Positions 1 to 12,259 of a stretch of DNA of 57,604 bases are shown here, one piece after another. Each line of letters opens with the position of its first letter. Within the stretch, counting starts at the first letter, position 1. A program made the position numbers and the translations under genes. The notes beneath the pieces are model-generated. The model did no database searches and was not told the origin of the DNA. It worked only from the letters and a program-made list of their open reading frames with translations. The DNA is from Spiroplasma melliferum (GTDB lineage Bacteria > Bacillota_I > Bacilli_A > Mycoplasmatales > Mycoplasmataceae), in assembly GCA_005222125.1 (NCBI GenBank), contig CP029200.1, positions 1 through 57,604 on the forward strand, written 5' to 3'.

Positions 1-419
1 CAATTTATCGGAATTGGTAGAACAACCAAAGATATAGAAATTAAACAAACAAGTACTGGGAAAGAATATGCCATATTTCAATTGGCAATAGCACGCCCAT
101 ATTCAACACAAAAAGAAACTGATTTTATCCCTTGTCAGGTTTGAAATAAACAAGCCGTAGTTTTACAAAAAATATTGTCAAAAAGGTTCTCAAATTGCAA
201 TTACGGGCATTTTGCAATCTTTTAAAAATAAAAGAAGATAAAACACAGTGAATAGTCCAAGTATCTAATTATGAATTTTTACATACAAATAATGACTTAA
301 AAAAAGATATTTTACTATCTGAAAAATCAAATGAAATTATTGCCGAAGAGCAAGCAAATTATAGTTCAGAAGATATTAAAGAATTATTCAATGGTGATGA
401 TGCCATTTTATGAGATTAA
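1..419 (+). CDS. ssb: Single-stranded DNA-binding protein, arm A copy (5' truncated, frameshifted)
   Basis: This is the OB-fold SSB seen intact at 14434-14856, entering the window about one codon after its start. The opening residues QFIGIGRTTKDIEI match the standard SSB N-terminus. It differs from the later copies by real substitutions (for example at 52-60, 91 and 154-162), not only indels, so it is a divergent allele. An extra A near 170 and further homopolymer indels break the frame; I suspect sequencing error because the amino-acid sequence resumes on both sides. It ends with the same ...NGDDAILWD tail and a TAA stop at 417-419. Confidence 0.8.
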
Positions 420-460
420 AATTTCATCTATAATATCAATATTTTTTAACCTAAAATTAT

Positions 461-511
461 CGTTGAAACCAACCAAAAGAATATGATTCTACATTTTGGA
501 AAATATCAACG
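461..511 (+). promoter_or_regulatory. Nested-hairpin leader upstream of the 217-aa gene (arm A)
   Basis: Three nested inverted arms: CGTTGA (461-466) with TCAACG (506-511), CCAAAA with TTTTGG, and GAAT with ATTC around a 3-nt loop. The same element recurs at 14898, 37734 and 38211, always about 50 bp before the ribosome-binding site AGAAAGGAG. It probably acts as a structured 5' leader or operator. Confidence 0.55.
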
Positions 512-561
512 CTGATAAGGGGCTTAAATACGGTTAAAACCGCAGAAAGGAGCATATTATT

Positions 562-1212
562 ATGCAACAATTACAAAAAGAAGAACAAGTCAATTACCAC
601 TTTGTTGAGATAAATGGGTTGAACTATAAAGTTATTAATCAACTTGATGAGAAAAAACATGTTTCTAATTTTTACTTACCGAAAAAATTAGTTCGCCAAC
701 ACCCTACCCGCAAAGACAGTTATAAAGTCAAAATTTATGACAAATTTATTTGTGTACCAAAAATAATGTGTTTTATTGATAAAACTGGTAAATATTTTTT
801 GGTTGGGATTGATATGTTTTTTACCTACTGAATTTATAACACGCGTGATAATAACAAATCGCTTGGCCGGTTATCAAGCAATTAAAGACACTGCAATTAA
901 AGAATTGCATTATTTAACTGTGTCTGCTAGAAGATACGAAAAAGAACAAGCAACAAACCCATTTTTAAGTGGGTTAACTTACCAACAAGCACGCGAACAA
1001 ATTTGCGCTGAAAGCGACAAATTAAAAGCAGAATACCAAACTTATGTACAAAGTAAGTATTCTGCTAATAACATTAAAAAATCATCAACAGAGAAAATAA
1101 TTCTCTTATTGATAAGTTTAACACACACTATGAAAAAAACAAGGGTGATCCACCAAAATTATCCGAAGAAGAACTCGACCAATTATTAGTGGAATTAGAC
1201 AACTTAGACTAA
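562..1212 (+). CDS. Conserved plasmid protein of unknown function, 217 aa (arm A, frameshifted)
   Basis: This is the copy of the intact gene at 38304-38957. The start at 562 follows AGAAAGGAG. TGA at 829-831 is Trp, not a stop. The frame is lost near 860, where two bases of AAATATCGC are missing, and again near 1087. Amino-acid identity to the intact copy continues in the alternative frames up to the LDQLLVELDNLD end, so the breaks look like sequencing errors rather than decay. Confidence 0.6.
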
Positions 1213-1545
1213 CTCCCCTATCGAGTTCTTCACTCCCCTATCAAAAAAAGTATAAGAACTTGCGTAAAACCACAGATGTAGCAAGACAACGAATAAACAA
1301 AATTAAGATATGGTCATTATCATATCGTTTTTGCTATTTGGTAAATCACCTATTTTTATTATCATTTTTCTTCCAATATATAACCAAAATAAATACCATT
1401 ACTATATCAAAACAACATAATTAATAAATTTTACATACTTTCTTAAATAAATTTAGCGGTAATTTTATTTAAAAAATACTAATATATAGTATAATTAAAT
1501 AAATTAATATTAAACTTTTATTAGTTTATTTAATTTTTTATTATG

Positions 1546-1647
1546 CTGCGGAACTACAAGCATTTTGGCACGCCAAGCACCCCAAACCCCGCACTCCCAA
1601 CGTTGTTGATAGCACGGGGTTTGGGCTTAATGCTTGTAGTTCCGCAG
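1546..1647. repeat. 102-bp imperfect palindrome, 19-bp outer arms (arm A)
   Basis: Outer arms CTGCGGAACTACAAGCATT and its exact reverse complement, with inner 11-bp arms CCCAAACCCCG / CGGGGTTTGGG. It lies in the gene-free stretch 1213-1816. See the clean copy at 39291. Confidence 0.85.
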
Positions 1648-1648
1648 T

Positions 1649-1704
1649 GGTGGTTATTTATTGGTTGTATTAATTACAATTAATACAACCAATAAATAAC
1701 CACC
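1649..1704. repeat. 56-bp perfect palindrome, 27-bp arms (arm A)
   Basis: Two 27-bp perfectly complementary arms separated by 2 nt. The element begins one base after the preceding palindrome. A cruciform or a long hairpin is possible on either strand. Confidence 0.9.
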
Positions 1705-1710
1705 TAGTTC

Positions 1711-1747
1711 CTTTTTTCTTTTTGCCCGAGCCCTTAAAAGAAAAAAG
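1711..1747. repeat. Third inverted repeat of the cluster (arm A)
   Basis: Arms CTTTTTTCTTTT / AAAAGAAAAAAG (12 bp) enclose a GC-richer loop. It completes a run of three palindromes within about 200 bp just before the Replic_Relax-like gene. Confidence 0.7.
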
Positions 1748-1816
1748 CGAACACAAAAAAGAAAAAACCCCACCCTGTTAGTATGACAACGGTGGTTGGT
1801 AAGGAGTTGATATTAT

Positions 1817-2161
1817 ATGGGTGAACAAGAAAAAATATTGCTGTTGATAAATAGTTGGGGATATTTAAACACCGAACAAATTAGTTTACTTTTAAATAAA
1901 AAAGAAAATGGTACATATAAATTTATTATGAAATTAGTTAGTAATAAGTTTTTAAATGTTGATACATTGCCGAAGAAAAATTATTATACTTTAACTAGTA
2001 AAGCACAAAGTCATTTAGGACGTGAGCATAAAAAAAACATTAAAGTTAATTACTATGAACTTGCCCACCAAGATATGCTTATCAAATGACTTTGTAGTCA
2101 AACCGATATCGAGCACAACCAACTGATACTGTTCGTAATTTGTTGAGTAAAGAAGGTTTAA
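1817..2161 (+). pseudogene. Replic_Relax-like protein 1, arm A: lacks the C-terminal half
   Basis: The first 100 or so residues match the paralogues at 39562 and 40169: a winged-helix-like segment (ILLLINSWGYLNTEQISLLL) followed by NYYTLTSKAQSHLGR and NYYELAHQDMLIKWLCSQTDIEH. After residue 94 the sequence is replaced by a short unrelated tail ending at TAA 2159-2161, so the PDLI...EIYVEFE half present in copies B and C is missing. This looks like an internal deletion that fused the front of gene 1 to the last bases before gene 2 (AAGAAGGTTTAATATG is shared). It is probably non-functional, although a DNA-binding remnant could still be made. Start chosen from AAGGAGTTG at 1801-1809. Confidence 0.6.
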
Positions 2162-2162
2162 T

Positions 2163-2758
2163 ATGACAGAAAGTTTAAAAATTTTAGATTTATTAAATAA
2201 ATGAGGATATTTAACAGCCGAGCAAATTGCATTGCTGTTAAATAAACCGATTGAAAGTGCAAAAACTAATTTAAAAAACATTACAGAAAAAACAACTTTA
2301 CAAAATAGATAAAACCACTCGCAAAAACATTTTATTTCCTTTCGCATAAGGGTAATACTTTTGTTGGGCGAGTTCATAAAAAAAAACATTAAAGTTAATT
2401 ACTATGAACTTGCCCACCAAGATATGCTTATCAAATGACTTTGTAGTCAAACCGATATCGAGCACTACCAAAACTGAGCGGGAGTTGAAAATGGAAAATG
2501 GTAATCTCAATGCTTACCCTGATTTAATCATCACTAAAAACGATGATAGCGAAATTTATGTTGAATTTGAGCGCACCCAAAAATCGCCCAGTCGCTTTAA
2601 GAAAAAGTTAGACGACATACTAAATGATTACGTAATGGCGGGCAAATATATTGAATTACCCCCAACGCAAAACACTTGCTAACTGAATACAGCGGCAAAT
2701 TGACAAAGATGACTTTAAAATAGAACTGCAACAAGTTATTATTTGATCCACACAATAA
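2163..2758 (+). CDS. Replic_Relax-like protein 2 (arm A, frameshifted)
   Basis: Same gene as the intact 40169-40759. It starts one base after the preceding stop (TAATATG). Homopolymer insertions near 2275, 2333, 2385, 2470 and 2670 and a missing G near 2613 break the frame, but all segments of the 196-aa protein are recognisable, including YPDLIITKNDDSEIYVEFER. Confidence 0.6.
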
Positions 2759-2891
2759 CTATGCGCGGACAAGACCAAACACCTACGAAATATGAAACAA
2801 TTAATAAAGTATTTGTTTTTGTCACCAAAATATGATAATATTAATTTGGAACAAATAAAAAAGTGAGAGTTAACCACTCCACTATCTATCT

Positions 2892-2916
2892 AATTATCCT
2901 ATTCGGATAATTTTTT
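2892..2916 (+). terminator. Intrinsic terminator (arm A)
   Basis: ATTATCC-tattc-GGATAAT stem followed by a T run. Same hairpin as at 17706 and 41012. The rest of 2759-3022 holds no convincing gene; the cysteine-rich gene found here in B and C is absent. Confidence 0.7.
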
Positions 2917-3022
2917 AATTATGTAAAATAATTTGTAATAGTAGCGTGATTATTTTAAGAATGTCACAAATGATTTGTAACAATTAGAATTTACATATTA
3001 ATAAAAAAGGGAGTGATATTTA

Positions 3023-3333
3023 ATGTTTGACTTAAATTGAAGTGCTGTCATTTCTTTAAAATATGAAGATGATGAATTTTATTTATTGTGGCAATATTAT
3101 CGAAATGGTAAAAATAAAATTACGGAAAAAACAAAAGATTATATTAAAAATTTGTTTATCAGTATTATATTCCGAATACGGAACGCCAATTTGAATACTT
3201 GGAAATAAACTAAATGAATTAAATACTCGCAGTGCTAGTGCAATTATTAACGGTTTACTACAAAAAGATAAACGATTAATTGCTCTGCTTGTAAAAATAT
3301 TTAGAGCAATTTAAACCGAATAATTTAACCTAG
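3023..3333 (+). CDS. Conserved plasmid protein of unknown function, 103 aa (arm A, frameshifted)
   Basis: Copy of the intact gene at 17928 and 41234, preceded by the same strong ribosome-binding site (GGGAGTG). Indels near 3130, 3157, 3205 and 3297 break the frame. Otherwise the residues agree with the intact versions through ...QFKPNNLT. Confidence 0.55.
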
Positions 3334-3345
3334 TCCCCTATTATA

Positions 3346-3371
3346 AAACCCTTATTTTATAAGGGTTTTTT
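3346..3371 (+). terminator. Intrinsic terminator after the 103-aa gene (arm A)
   Basis: AAACCCTTAT-ttt-ATAAGGGTTT stem with a T run. The hairpin is the same as in B and C. Confidence 0.85.
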
Positions 3372-3388
3372 GTTGTTTGTTTTTCCTA

Positions 3389-3422
3389 TCGTCGTCTGTG
3401 GCGCATCGAACGTTATTTTTGC
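3389..3422 (+). repeat. 35-bp site, left (forward) copy, arm A
   Basis: TCGTCGTCTGTGGCGCATCG followed by AACGTTATTTT. It is nearly identical to the reverse complement of 12225-12259 and is the same site as 18293 and 41599. It is unusually GC-rich for its surroundings. Confidence 0.7.
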
Positions 3423-3560
3423 GGGTAAATGGTAATAAAAATATAAATATTAAGTAATTTATTAATATTTATATTTTGTGTATTATTATGTATTAATGTG
3501 TATAATATTTATGTATTAGTACTTATTAATAACACTAGTAAGTATTATAATTAAAAATGA

Positions 3561-4348
<788 letters not shown>

Positions 4349-4350
4349 TT

Positions 4351-4622
4351 ATGAATAATAAATTACTTGCTTCACTGAAAAAAAAATTGATAGTAGTGCT
4401 AGTCAAATACCAAAAGAAGAAAGTTTTAATGAAATAAAAAAAGAAATAATTTTATTCTGAAATTAAAGATGAAACAAAAATTGTCAGAAAAAATATTTCA
4501 ATAACTTTAAACAACAAAAAATGATAAATGAAATGTCAAAAAATAATTATGAAATTAATTTATCATCTATTGCTCGACGAGAAATTGAAAAAATATATAA
4601 TGAATTTAAATTGAAAAAATAA
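4351..4622 (+). CDS. Small ParB-like partner, probable ribbon-helix-helix protein (arm A, frameshifted)
   Basis: It begins two bases after the parA stop with AAAGGAGTG upstream, so the two genes form one operon. Allowing for one-base errors near 4385 and 4450, the product is about 90 aa: a charged N-terminus, then ISITLNNKKMINEMSK followed by LSSIARREIEKIYNEF, which has the strand-helix-helix pattern of RHH centromere-binding proteins. It has no clear similarity to the RHH candidate at 18504, and the gene order (parA first) is reversed. The assignment rests on pattern and position only. Confidence 0.5.
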
Positions 4623-4684
4623 ACAAGTCTTAAAAAAAGAAGAAACAAAAAATAAAAAAAAAAGCGAAAGAAGATAAAATAACA

Positions 4685-4837
4685 ATGAAAAAAGCAGATA
4701 ATAAAGACACTATCAATCATAATTTAATGATTGTTGATGTTGATTTACAAAAATGTTTGAATTGTAGTTTTATTACTCAAAAAATCGATGATGAGTGATT
4801 TACAATCAACACAGGGGATAAAAACTGTGGTAAATAA
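4685..4837 (+). CDS. 50-aa conserved small protein with CxxC (arm A)
   Basis: An intact short frame, MKKADNKDTINHNLMIVDVD then LQKCLNCSFITQK and ending DKNCGK. Apart from the first residues it is identical to the product at 25299 and 48605. One CxxC pair and a late cysteine could bind metal. Its real start could be farther upstream, because the preceding lysine-rich stretch is also open in places. It always precedes a ScARP leader of the same subtype. Confidence 0.5.
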
Positions 4838-4931
4838 CAAAAATATAAAAAAACCACACCTATAAATTAGATGTGGTAAAATAATAGTAGTAAGTGATTT
4901 GGCTTCCTTACTCGTTAAAATTATATAAAGT

Positions 4932-5133
4932 GATAGTAATTTATTGTTCAGATAAATTACTATCGTGGAAACACTAGAAGCAAACTAGCGTTTCCACAGA
5001 CAATTTTATCATATTTCTTGGTGTTATTTTTTAAGTAACATTGTGAAATATGATATAAATTGTGTTGTGGGAATAGTGCGGTGGTGCTATTCTCTTTTTT
5101 ATTAAAAGAGAATTCAGAAAGGAATATATATAA
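4932..5133 (+). promoter_or_regulatory. Multi-hairpin ScARP leader (arm A)
   Basis: Hairpins in order: GATAGTAATTTAT/ATAAATTACTATC (loop tgttcag), GTGGAAAC/GTTTCCAC, ATCATATTTC/GAAATATGAT, GAATAG/CTATTC, and ATTCTCTTTT/AAAAGAGAAT. The ribosome-binding site AGAAAGGA follows. Described fully at 22650. Confidence 0.7.
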
Positions 5134-7488
5134 ATGAAAAAATTATTAAGTATCTTAACCATAACAACCTTGACAGCGAGCGTTCCTGCTCCGTTGCTTG
5201 CCAACACACCCTTAACTCGCAATAAACGCGATGTTGGGACAACTGCCAAAGATGTCACAAATAATTACTGAACTTTTATTGCTAGTATAAGTAAAGAAGA
5301 TGCTACAAAAAACAAAGATAAATATTATTTTGTTATTTATAAAAATAAAGGTGAAAGTAATTGACAAATATATAAGATGCAAATGGGAAAACCAAACGAC
5401 AGACCTATTTTTGGTGAAACCGTTGAAAGTCATAAAGCATTTTATCGTTGGGATGGTGTTGGCGAACCTAATTTACCAGAAATAAATTCATTAACTGGTG
5501 AAATTATAAATTGAAAAGGTTTTGATATAAAAATAAAAGAAAAATATGGAAAAGAAAATATTGTTGTGTGAAATGGAATAAATGCAAGGGGAGATAATAA
5601 TTTTTATTTTATTATTTGACGTGGTAGAAAAAGTGATAAATGAGAAATCGTAAAATATAAAAACATAGGTCTAAATACTTCAAATACAATAATTGCAACA
5701 TCTAAAACTGGTGCTGAATTAGATAGAGTAAGTCATAATTTTAGTTTTAGTAATGGTAGTGAATGAGCAGATGCCAAAAATGATGATGGTACATATTTTA
5801 AATCAGTTTATCGTTGGGATGGAGTTGGTGAACCTAATTTACCAGAAATAAATCCTAACACTGGAAATATAACAAACTGAAAACAACCAACGAAAAATGA
5901 TTTTCAACAAGGAATTTTGTTTTCGCTTGTGGATGGTTCAAAAACGGCGACTTGGTCTAATAACGGTATGCGTTTGACAGTTGATGGTGAAACAAACATC
6001 AATATCAATAACCCAAATGTTACGGAAGTTTATTGAGATGGTTCTTTGCAACCGCAATTAAGTAAACAATGGAAAATCAATGTTAAACCCGAAACTGCAC
6101 CACGAGATCATAAGTTAGTTATCAAATACAATATCAATGGGACAAAATACACAAGTGAAGATATTATGGTGTCGATGTTGGCAAAAATTGACTCAACACC
6201 AACACCAGTGCAACAAAATCTAAGTGATTTAATCAAAAACACTGATTTAGGAAATATCATTGATAATAATGATGACACTATTTTCTTAGCAGTAAATAAG
6301 GCAAATAGTGAAATTATTGATGATTTTTCACAAAATTGAAATAACAAAAAAAGTTAATCACTCTGCAACTTTATCAGCGAAACCAGATAGTAAAAGTTAC
6401 AAAGGTTCAGTTGATATTAAATACAATGTGGTTCCGGCAACAGTGGTTGATTTAAAAATTGAATTAAAACCAACTGTAAGCAGTGCGATAGTTAATAAAG
6501 ACTATTTGGCACAACTTGACAGTAGTAAAATGACAAATAAAGTTGATACATTTTACTATGCGAATAGTGAAAGTGTTATCACAATGGTTAAACCAACAGA
6601 TAGCAGTGTGATAACTGGGGTGGTGTATGGTTGTGATGATAAATGAAATAAAACATCACAATCAAGCAACATTGACCCAGCAAAGGGTATTAAACTTGAT
6701 GGGTCACAACTTGGAGCGGTTCAGGGAAGATATTTAATTGACTTAAAAAACGAACTAGGACAAACAAATACTATTTATTTACAAATTCATAGTGAGAAAG
6801 ATGAAAAAGCAAAAGCATATTGAAATACTGATAATGGTAAACAGTTTGAACAGTGAGCACAAGACCAAGAACAAGGATACGAAAATATCCGTGGTTCTAG
6901 TGCTAGTCAATTGAATAATTTGTTTGAATTATCGAAGACTTGAAAACAAAGTTTAAAACATTTAGACCTAAAATTAGATAACTTTGTTGTTGATAACATT
7001 AAAAATGTTAGTCAAGATGAAATTGATAACTATAAAACAAAACTGCTTGCTAGTGTAAAAGCCCAAGTTGAAAAGTATGTTCCCGGTGTTGTAGAAAAGA
7101 CCGACTATGTTATCAGCGTTGATAATCTTGTTGCGGGTGATTGAACTACAAGCAAAGATGTCAAAGTTCAAGCGGTTGATGGTAGTACAAAACTGTTAAG
7201 TTTTACTGTTAAAACTATTCCAGTGCAACAAAAAGAAGAAGTAACAGCACTAGCATCAACACCAGTATCAAGTGATAAGGGTGGAAAATCAATTTGAAAA
7301 ATACTGGGGATAGTTGCTGGTTCGCTGGCGGGTCTTGGTTTGGCGTATTGGTTGTTTAAAAGATTTGTCTTTAATAAATATTTTTTTACCAAAAATAAAA
7401 AGACGCCGCCATCTTAAATTAGTTGAACAAGTTAGAAAAGAAGAAGCCGAAAAAGGACGCTCAAAACAACAAGGGAGGTGAAGAATAA
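5134..7488 (+). CDS. ScARP/P89-type adhesion-related surface protein, ScARP-1 (arm A)
   Basis: Surface adhesin of the Spiroplasma adhesion-related protein family. Residues 1-24 form a signal peptide (MKKLLSILTITTLTASVPAP, cleavage near LLANT). Two sarpin-like units follow, each closing with RWDGVGEPNLPEIN and GNITNWK-type text. Then come the conserved core (VDGSKTATW, LTVDGETNI, WDGSLQPQ, ...), one C-terminal membrane helix (ILGIVAGSLAGLGLAYWLF) and a basic then acidic cytoplasmic tail ending NNKGGEE. Three inserted bases (near 6337, 7385 and 7456) disturb the frame; without them the protein is 783 aa. It is a mosaic: the signal region matches ScARP-4, the first repeat matches ScARP-2, and the 3' end matches ScARP-5. 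All Trp residues coded by TGA fall at conserved positions. Confidence 0.85.
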
Positions 7489-7756
7489 TGATGACTTTGT
7501 TAGCGACAAGTGGGGTCGATGACTTACTTAACAAAATTTTAGGTATCGCAATGCCGGTGTTAATTGCCATCGCAGTTGTATCCGCAATTATTATGATTGG
7601 TGTTTATGCGATTGGGGGTAAATTTAACGCTGATAGTGGCAACCGCAAAGAAACAATTAAAAAAGTGATGTGGGTTTTAATTTGCTTGTTAATTGTTATT
7701 CTTGCGAGTGCGGTTGTCTTGGCGTTTAAAGATACTATCGCCCCAATCACAATTAG
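7488..7756 (+). CDS. VirB2/pilin-like small membrane protein (arm A, one-base deletion at the end)
   Basis: Same 89-aa gene as 30323-30592. The start overlaps the ScARP stop (TAATG). One G is missing just before the stop (ATCACAATTAG instead of ATCACAAGTTAG), so the frame as written runs on into the next gene. Confidence 0.6.
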
Positions 7757-7767
7757 GTGGTGTAATT

Positions 7768-9340
7768 ATGTTGTTACGAAAACGAAAACAAGATAATTTA
7801 ACGGTTATAAAATCAAAAAAACCAATTTTAAAACAAGGGTTAGAGCGATTTGTAGCATATTATTTTAAAAAAATATTTACAATATTAGCAATTGCGATGA
7901 TACCCTTGTTAATTATTGGTTGTATTGTGATTGCAATATTATCGGCGATATTGTGGTTTTTGCCAAATACTGAAACATCAAGTAACATTCAAACAGTTTT
8001 CTCTAATACTTTGAATGTTGAAACAGTAGAAACAACTGGCGGGTCAAACATAATGGGGAGCATTATTGGCTGAGCGATAAATAGTTTTTGTGCTATTTTG
8101 TATCTTATTTTTATCAAACCGATTGTTTGATTGCTAGGTGGAATGCAAGATGTCGTCTACTTTATTGGTGGGGGAGCTTTAAGCGAACAATTATTTAGTA
8201 TGAATAATATTAGCACGATATATTGATTGCTGTTTGGTATTGCGATGGCAATGTTTATTGTCATTATTGGCACAAAAGCGATTGCGTGAATGTATAACAA
8301 TCGCCGCCACGAAAATGAAAGCAGCGATAACAAATGTTCTTATTATCATTATTGCTATTCCGCTAATACCGACATTGTTTATTATGGCAAATACAATTAT
8401 GACAATGATTGTTAAATTGTTTTTGCAAAATTGCTCCGATTGATACAAATAATATTGCTTTGGCGATTTTTAATAGTAGTTTTATGAATGGTGTTCATCA
8501 TTTTAGTTATATTCCCGTTTCGTGGACATTTTCAGATAGTGGTAATTTTAGTTATATTATTTGTTTGGTCTCGGAGTGTTTTATGGTTTATATTATGTTT
8601 ACTGTTTGTATGTTTTTGTTTTGGCGGGTAATTGAATTGTTTATCTTATTGTGTTATTCGCCCGTGGTGGTTGTAATGAGTGTCGCCGACCAAGGACAAC
8701 AATTTCGTAATTGAAAAGATATGGTCTTTGGGGCGATTTATAAGTTATGCCTTTATGTTTATAACTTATAACATATTTATTATGAGTATTGCGGTGTTAG
8801 GGCAAGTGGCAACATTTATGCCAAATTCTTTATCGCAACCAATCTTTATCTTACTTGGTATTTTTGCTTTTGGGTTTGCCGTTGCAAAATCACCACAAAT
8901 TATAACGAGTTTAATTGGTGGTAATACAGCGATGAGCGATAGTATCGGTAATCTGATGTCCTTTGGAATGGCAACTAACCTTGCCAAAATTGGGGGAAAA
9001 TTCGCGTGAAAATCGGGTAAATTTGCTGCTCGCAATACAATTGGTAAACCAATTGGTTTAACCCAAGGGATAAGTCACGCGATGAAAAGTGGTACACCAT
9101 TTAAAGAAGCAACAGCAGGAACTTTATTCGGTGGTTTTAACCCTAATACGGGTGGTGTTGCGGGTGCATTTGCTGGTCAAGCAATTAAAACCAAAGATAA
9201 AGTTATGACAAATATCAGTGATTATCAAGCATTCAATGAACAACGAAACCAGAAAAAAACAATAAAGATAGTGTTTTAGAGAAAGCAAGCACTAAAACAA
9301 CAAAGAAAGATAAAGGGAGACAAAAAACAATGGAAAATAA
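7768..9340 (+). CDS. VirB6/TrbL-like polytopic T4SS membrane protein (arm A, frameshifted)
   Basis: Counterpart of the intact gene at 30604-32169. Extra bases near 8312, 8432, 8729, 9256, 9316 and 9327 interrupt the frame, while all segments remain recognisable (IYWLLFGIAMAMF, VVVVMSVADQGQQFRNW, GTLFGGFNPNTGG). Confidence 0.65.
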
Positions 9341-11848
9341 CACAAAAATAATCACTAAAAAAGCAAGTAAAGTACGATTTACTGTCTCAAATGTTTTTGG
9401 GCGGAATTGGTTGACCAGAACTTTTTATTATTTTTGTTGGCGTTGTTTTGATAACTTTATCTTTGACTTTGCTTGCAAAATTATCGCTAATTGCGGGAAT
9501 TATTAGTGCTATTGTATTTGCTGTTTTGAATATCTTTTTCATAACACCAAATAAAACGGTGATAAACTATATTATGTTATTTTTATTGCCCTTGGTTTTT
9601 TATTTAAACCAAAAAAACACAACATAGAAAAATGATAGCGAAATACAAATTATCAATAACCGTGTTGTTTTTGATAATAAACAAATTCTTATTTATAAAA
9701 TAAATGCTGTTGATTTAACATTGTCAACGCAAGAAGAACGCAATACACCGATTTATGACTTTTCAAATTATTTGCGTGCCTTAAATTTTGATTTTGAAAT
9801 CATCAAAATTGATAGTAAGTTGAATTTTGACAAAAATAAAAACTATCTTGCACAGACCTTAAAGCAAGATAGTTTAAAAATTCACAAAAACATCAATTAA
9901 ATAATTTTTGTCGATGTCTGAATACTTGGAAAAACCAAGATTTAAGTTAGAACAAAATTATTATTTAATTGTTTTTACAAATAACAATGATAAAAAACTT
10001 GAATTATCCTTGTTATCATACAATCAACATCTTTCTTTGACTTTGCCAACAAGCAAAGAAATAAAGAAAATTGTTGATAAAAAGATTATACCAACAAATT
10101 CAACAAACTCATCAGTAGCAACATCAATTAAAGAAACTGCAAAATATTGAAACTGGATAACAATAAATTTGTTAGTTATTTTACTGTTAATCCAATTTCC
10201 GTTGACTGGTTAATGATATGTGATTAAGTAATTTTAGCGAAATAGAAAATGTCAATATTTCTATTCGTGTTCGGCATTTAGACAATATGACAGCGTTTAA
10301 ATTGCTTGACCGTGCCATCCGAAGAGCACAAGACCAAGAAACTAAAAAAGCAAGTGAAGATATTGAATATAACTTATATTACAAAACTTTAATGAGTTAT
10401 TACAACTTATTCAAGTTGGGGTGAAACCTTGAAAATGGTTTCAATTGTTTTCACTTGCTTTGCTGATAGTAAAACTGATTTAGACCAAGTTGTTTCAAAT
10501 TTAAAAAATGAAATGATAAGAAATCGTTTTACTATTAATGATTTGACATTTCGCCAGTTTGCAACTTATCAATGTTTGTTATTTAACAATAATGATAAAT
10601 TAAAAAACATTGAGCAAGAATGGCGACCATACTCTTGCGAGTGCTTGACCGTTTCCAACTAAACCGTTAAATGATCCACAAGGACTAATAATTGGGGAAA
10701 ATGAACAACTACAACCAATCATATTTGACATCAAAACCAAGTCATCAATAAGAGCAAGTCATAACGCTTTTATTGTGGGTCAGATGGGGTTTGGAAAAAC
10801 ATTTAATGTTAAAAAACAATTAAATTGATTATATTGTAATAACACAAAAATCTATATTATTGACCCCCAACGCGAATATGGTGGTTTTGCCAATTATCAC
10901 GGTGGGGAAATTATTGAATTTGGTAATAACCCAAAGGCAAAAAATTAACCCCTTAGAAATCTTTACTGATAATTTTTCCGAACATATTTTGTTGTTAGAA
11001 CAATGGTTTAAAAATTTGTATAGTGATTTAACAAATATTGACCTTGCTAAATTGCAAGAATATATTATTCAGTTGTATAAAAACTTTAAAATTACTGCTG
11101 ATACAAATTTAAGTAAATTAACTCGAAAAGATTATCCAATTTTAAATGATTTATATAAATTGGTATATCAAAAAGAACAAGATACTTTGTTAGAAAAAAT
11201 GTTGTGAAAACTAACCAAAGGAGCAGATGGCACATTGTTTAATGGTGTTAGTACCTTAGAAATTAAAAGCGACTTGATTGTTTTTGATATTTACAATATG
11301 GCAAAATCAAAAACAATTGCTAACGCACAAATGTATTTGTTGTTAGCGTTGCTTGACCGTGTTATGAAAAAGAATAAGAAAAATAATTTAACCTTGCCAC
11401 CGGAAGAACAAAGTTGAGTTTGTATTGCGGTGGATGAAGCACATTTATTAATTAACCAAGATAATCTGCTTGCCCTTAATTATTTATTTACTTTATCGAA
11501 AACTTGTCGTAAATTTAACGGAATTTATATATTTTAACGCAAAGCATTGGCGACTTTACCCAGCACGGAGAAAATGTTAAACGCCAAGCGCAGGGAATAA
11601 TTGAACAGTGTACTTATCAATTTATTCATCACTTGAATTCAATTGGTTTGCAAAATTATACTGAATTATTGACTGATAACAATATGATAAATGCCTATGA
11701 GAAAAATGTTATTTTAACTCCTAAAAAGGGACTGTGTTTGTTTAGTATTAATGATAAACGCTATATTTTGCAAGTTATCGCAACAAGTGAAGAAATCAAA
11801 GCAATTGGTACCCAAGAAGACATTAATAATTTAGGAAAGGAAATATAG
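9330..11848 (+). CDS. traE: VirB4/TraE-type conjugation ATPase (arm A, frameshifted)
   Basis: Counterpart of the intact 840-aa gene at 32159-34681. The P-loop GQMGFGKT is encoded near 10782-10805 and the Walker B region IAVDEAH near 11427-11450. Around ten homopolymer indels break the frame. One true substitution gives NLTLPPEE where B and C have NLTFPPEE. Confidence 0.7.
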
Positions 11849-11851
11849 TTT

Positions 11852-12190
11852 ATGGAAACAAAACAAAACGAATGAATAACAGTTAACATTTTGGCACGCA
11901 GAAAACTAAAACGCGAAACCGAGAAAGCCGTTTTATTTTCTATTCCTAAACATAAAGGTTTGTCGGTGTGAATTAATAAAAAATGTATTCACGCTTTGCG
12001 TAACGGGAAAAGTGTTTGCTGTTGGTGTTAAAAAGAATGATGAATAATACAATATGAACATATGACCCTGAATAGCAAGCAACATTTAAAAAGTGAGATA
12101 TGACAAGGTCAACACTTAATCAATTTGTATCAAAATGAATTTAAAAAAATTGTTGCTTGACTTAACAAACAACAATCGCTAAATAAATAA
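11852..12190 (+). CDS. Conserved T4SS-linked protein of unknown function, 111 aa (arm A, frameshifted)
   Basis: Counterpart of 34685-35020. Three extra bases (near 12006, 12045 and 12073) break the frame. It sits between the VirB4 and VirD4 genes as in copy B. Confidence 0.5.
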
Positions 12191-12224
12191 AATCGTTTAT
12201 AACGCATTGAGTTGATATCTTATT

Positions 12225-12259
12225 CGTTAAAATAACGTTCGATGCGCCACAGAGGACGA
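12225..12259 (-). repeat. 35-bp site, right (reverse) copy, arm A
   Basis: Reverse complement of the site at 3389-3422 with about two mismatches (core AACGTTCGATGCGCCACAG on the + strand). It lies between the 111-aa gene and traG. Confidence 0.7.

Noticed and set aside
2792..2893. 33-aa frame after Replic_Relax 2 in arm A
   Set aside because: No ribosome-binding site, lies in error-prone sequence, and has no counterpart in copies B or C.
5031..5433. Overlapping reverse-strand open frames repeated before each ScARP gene
   Set aside because: They are the complement of the structured leaders and signal-peptide region, lack ribosome-binding sites, and exist only because the leader is low in stops on that strand.
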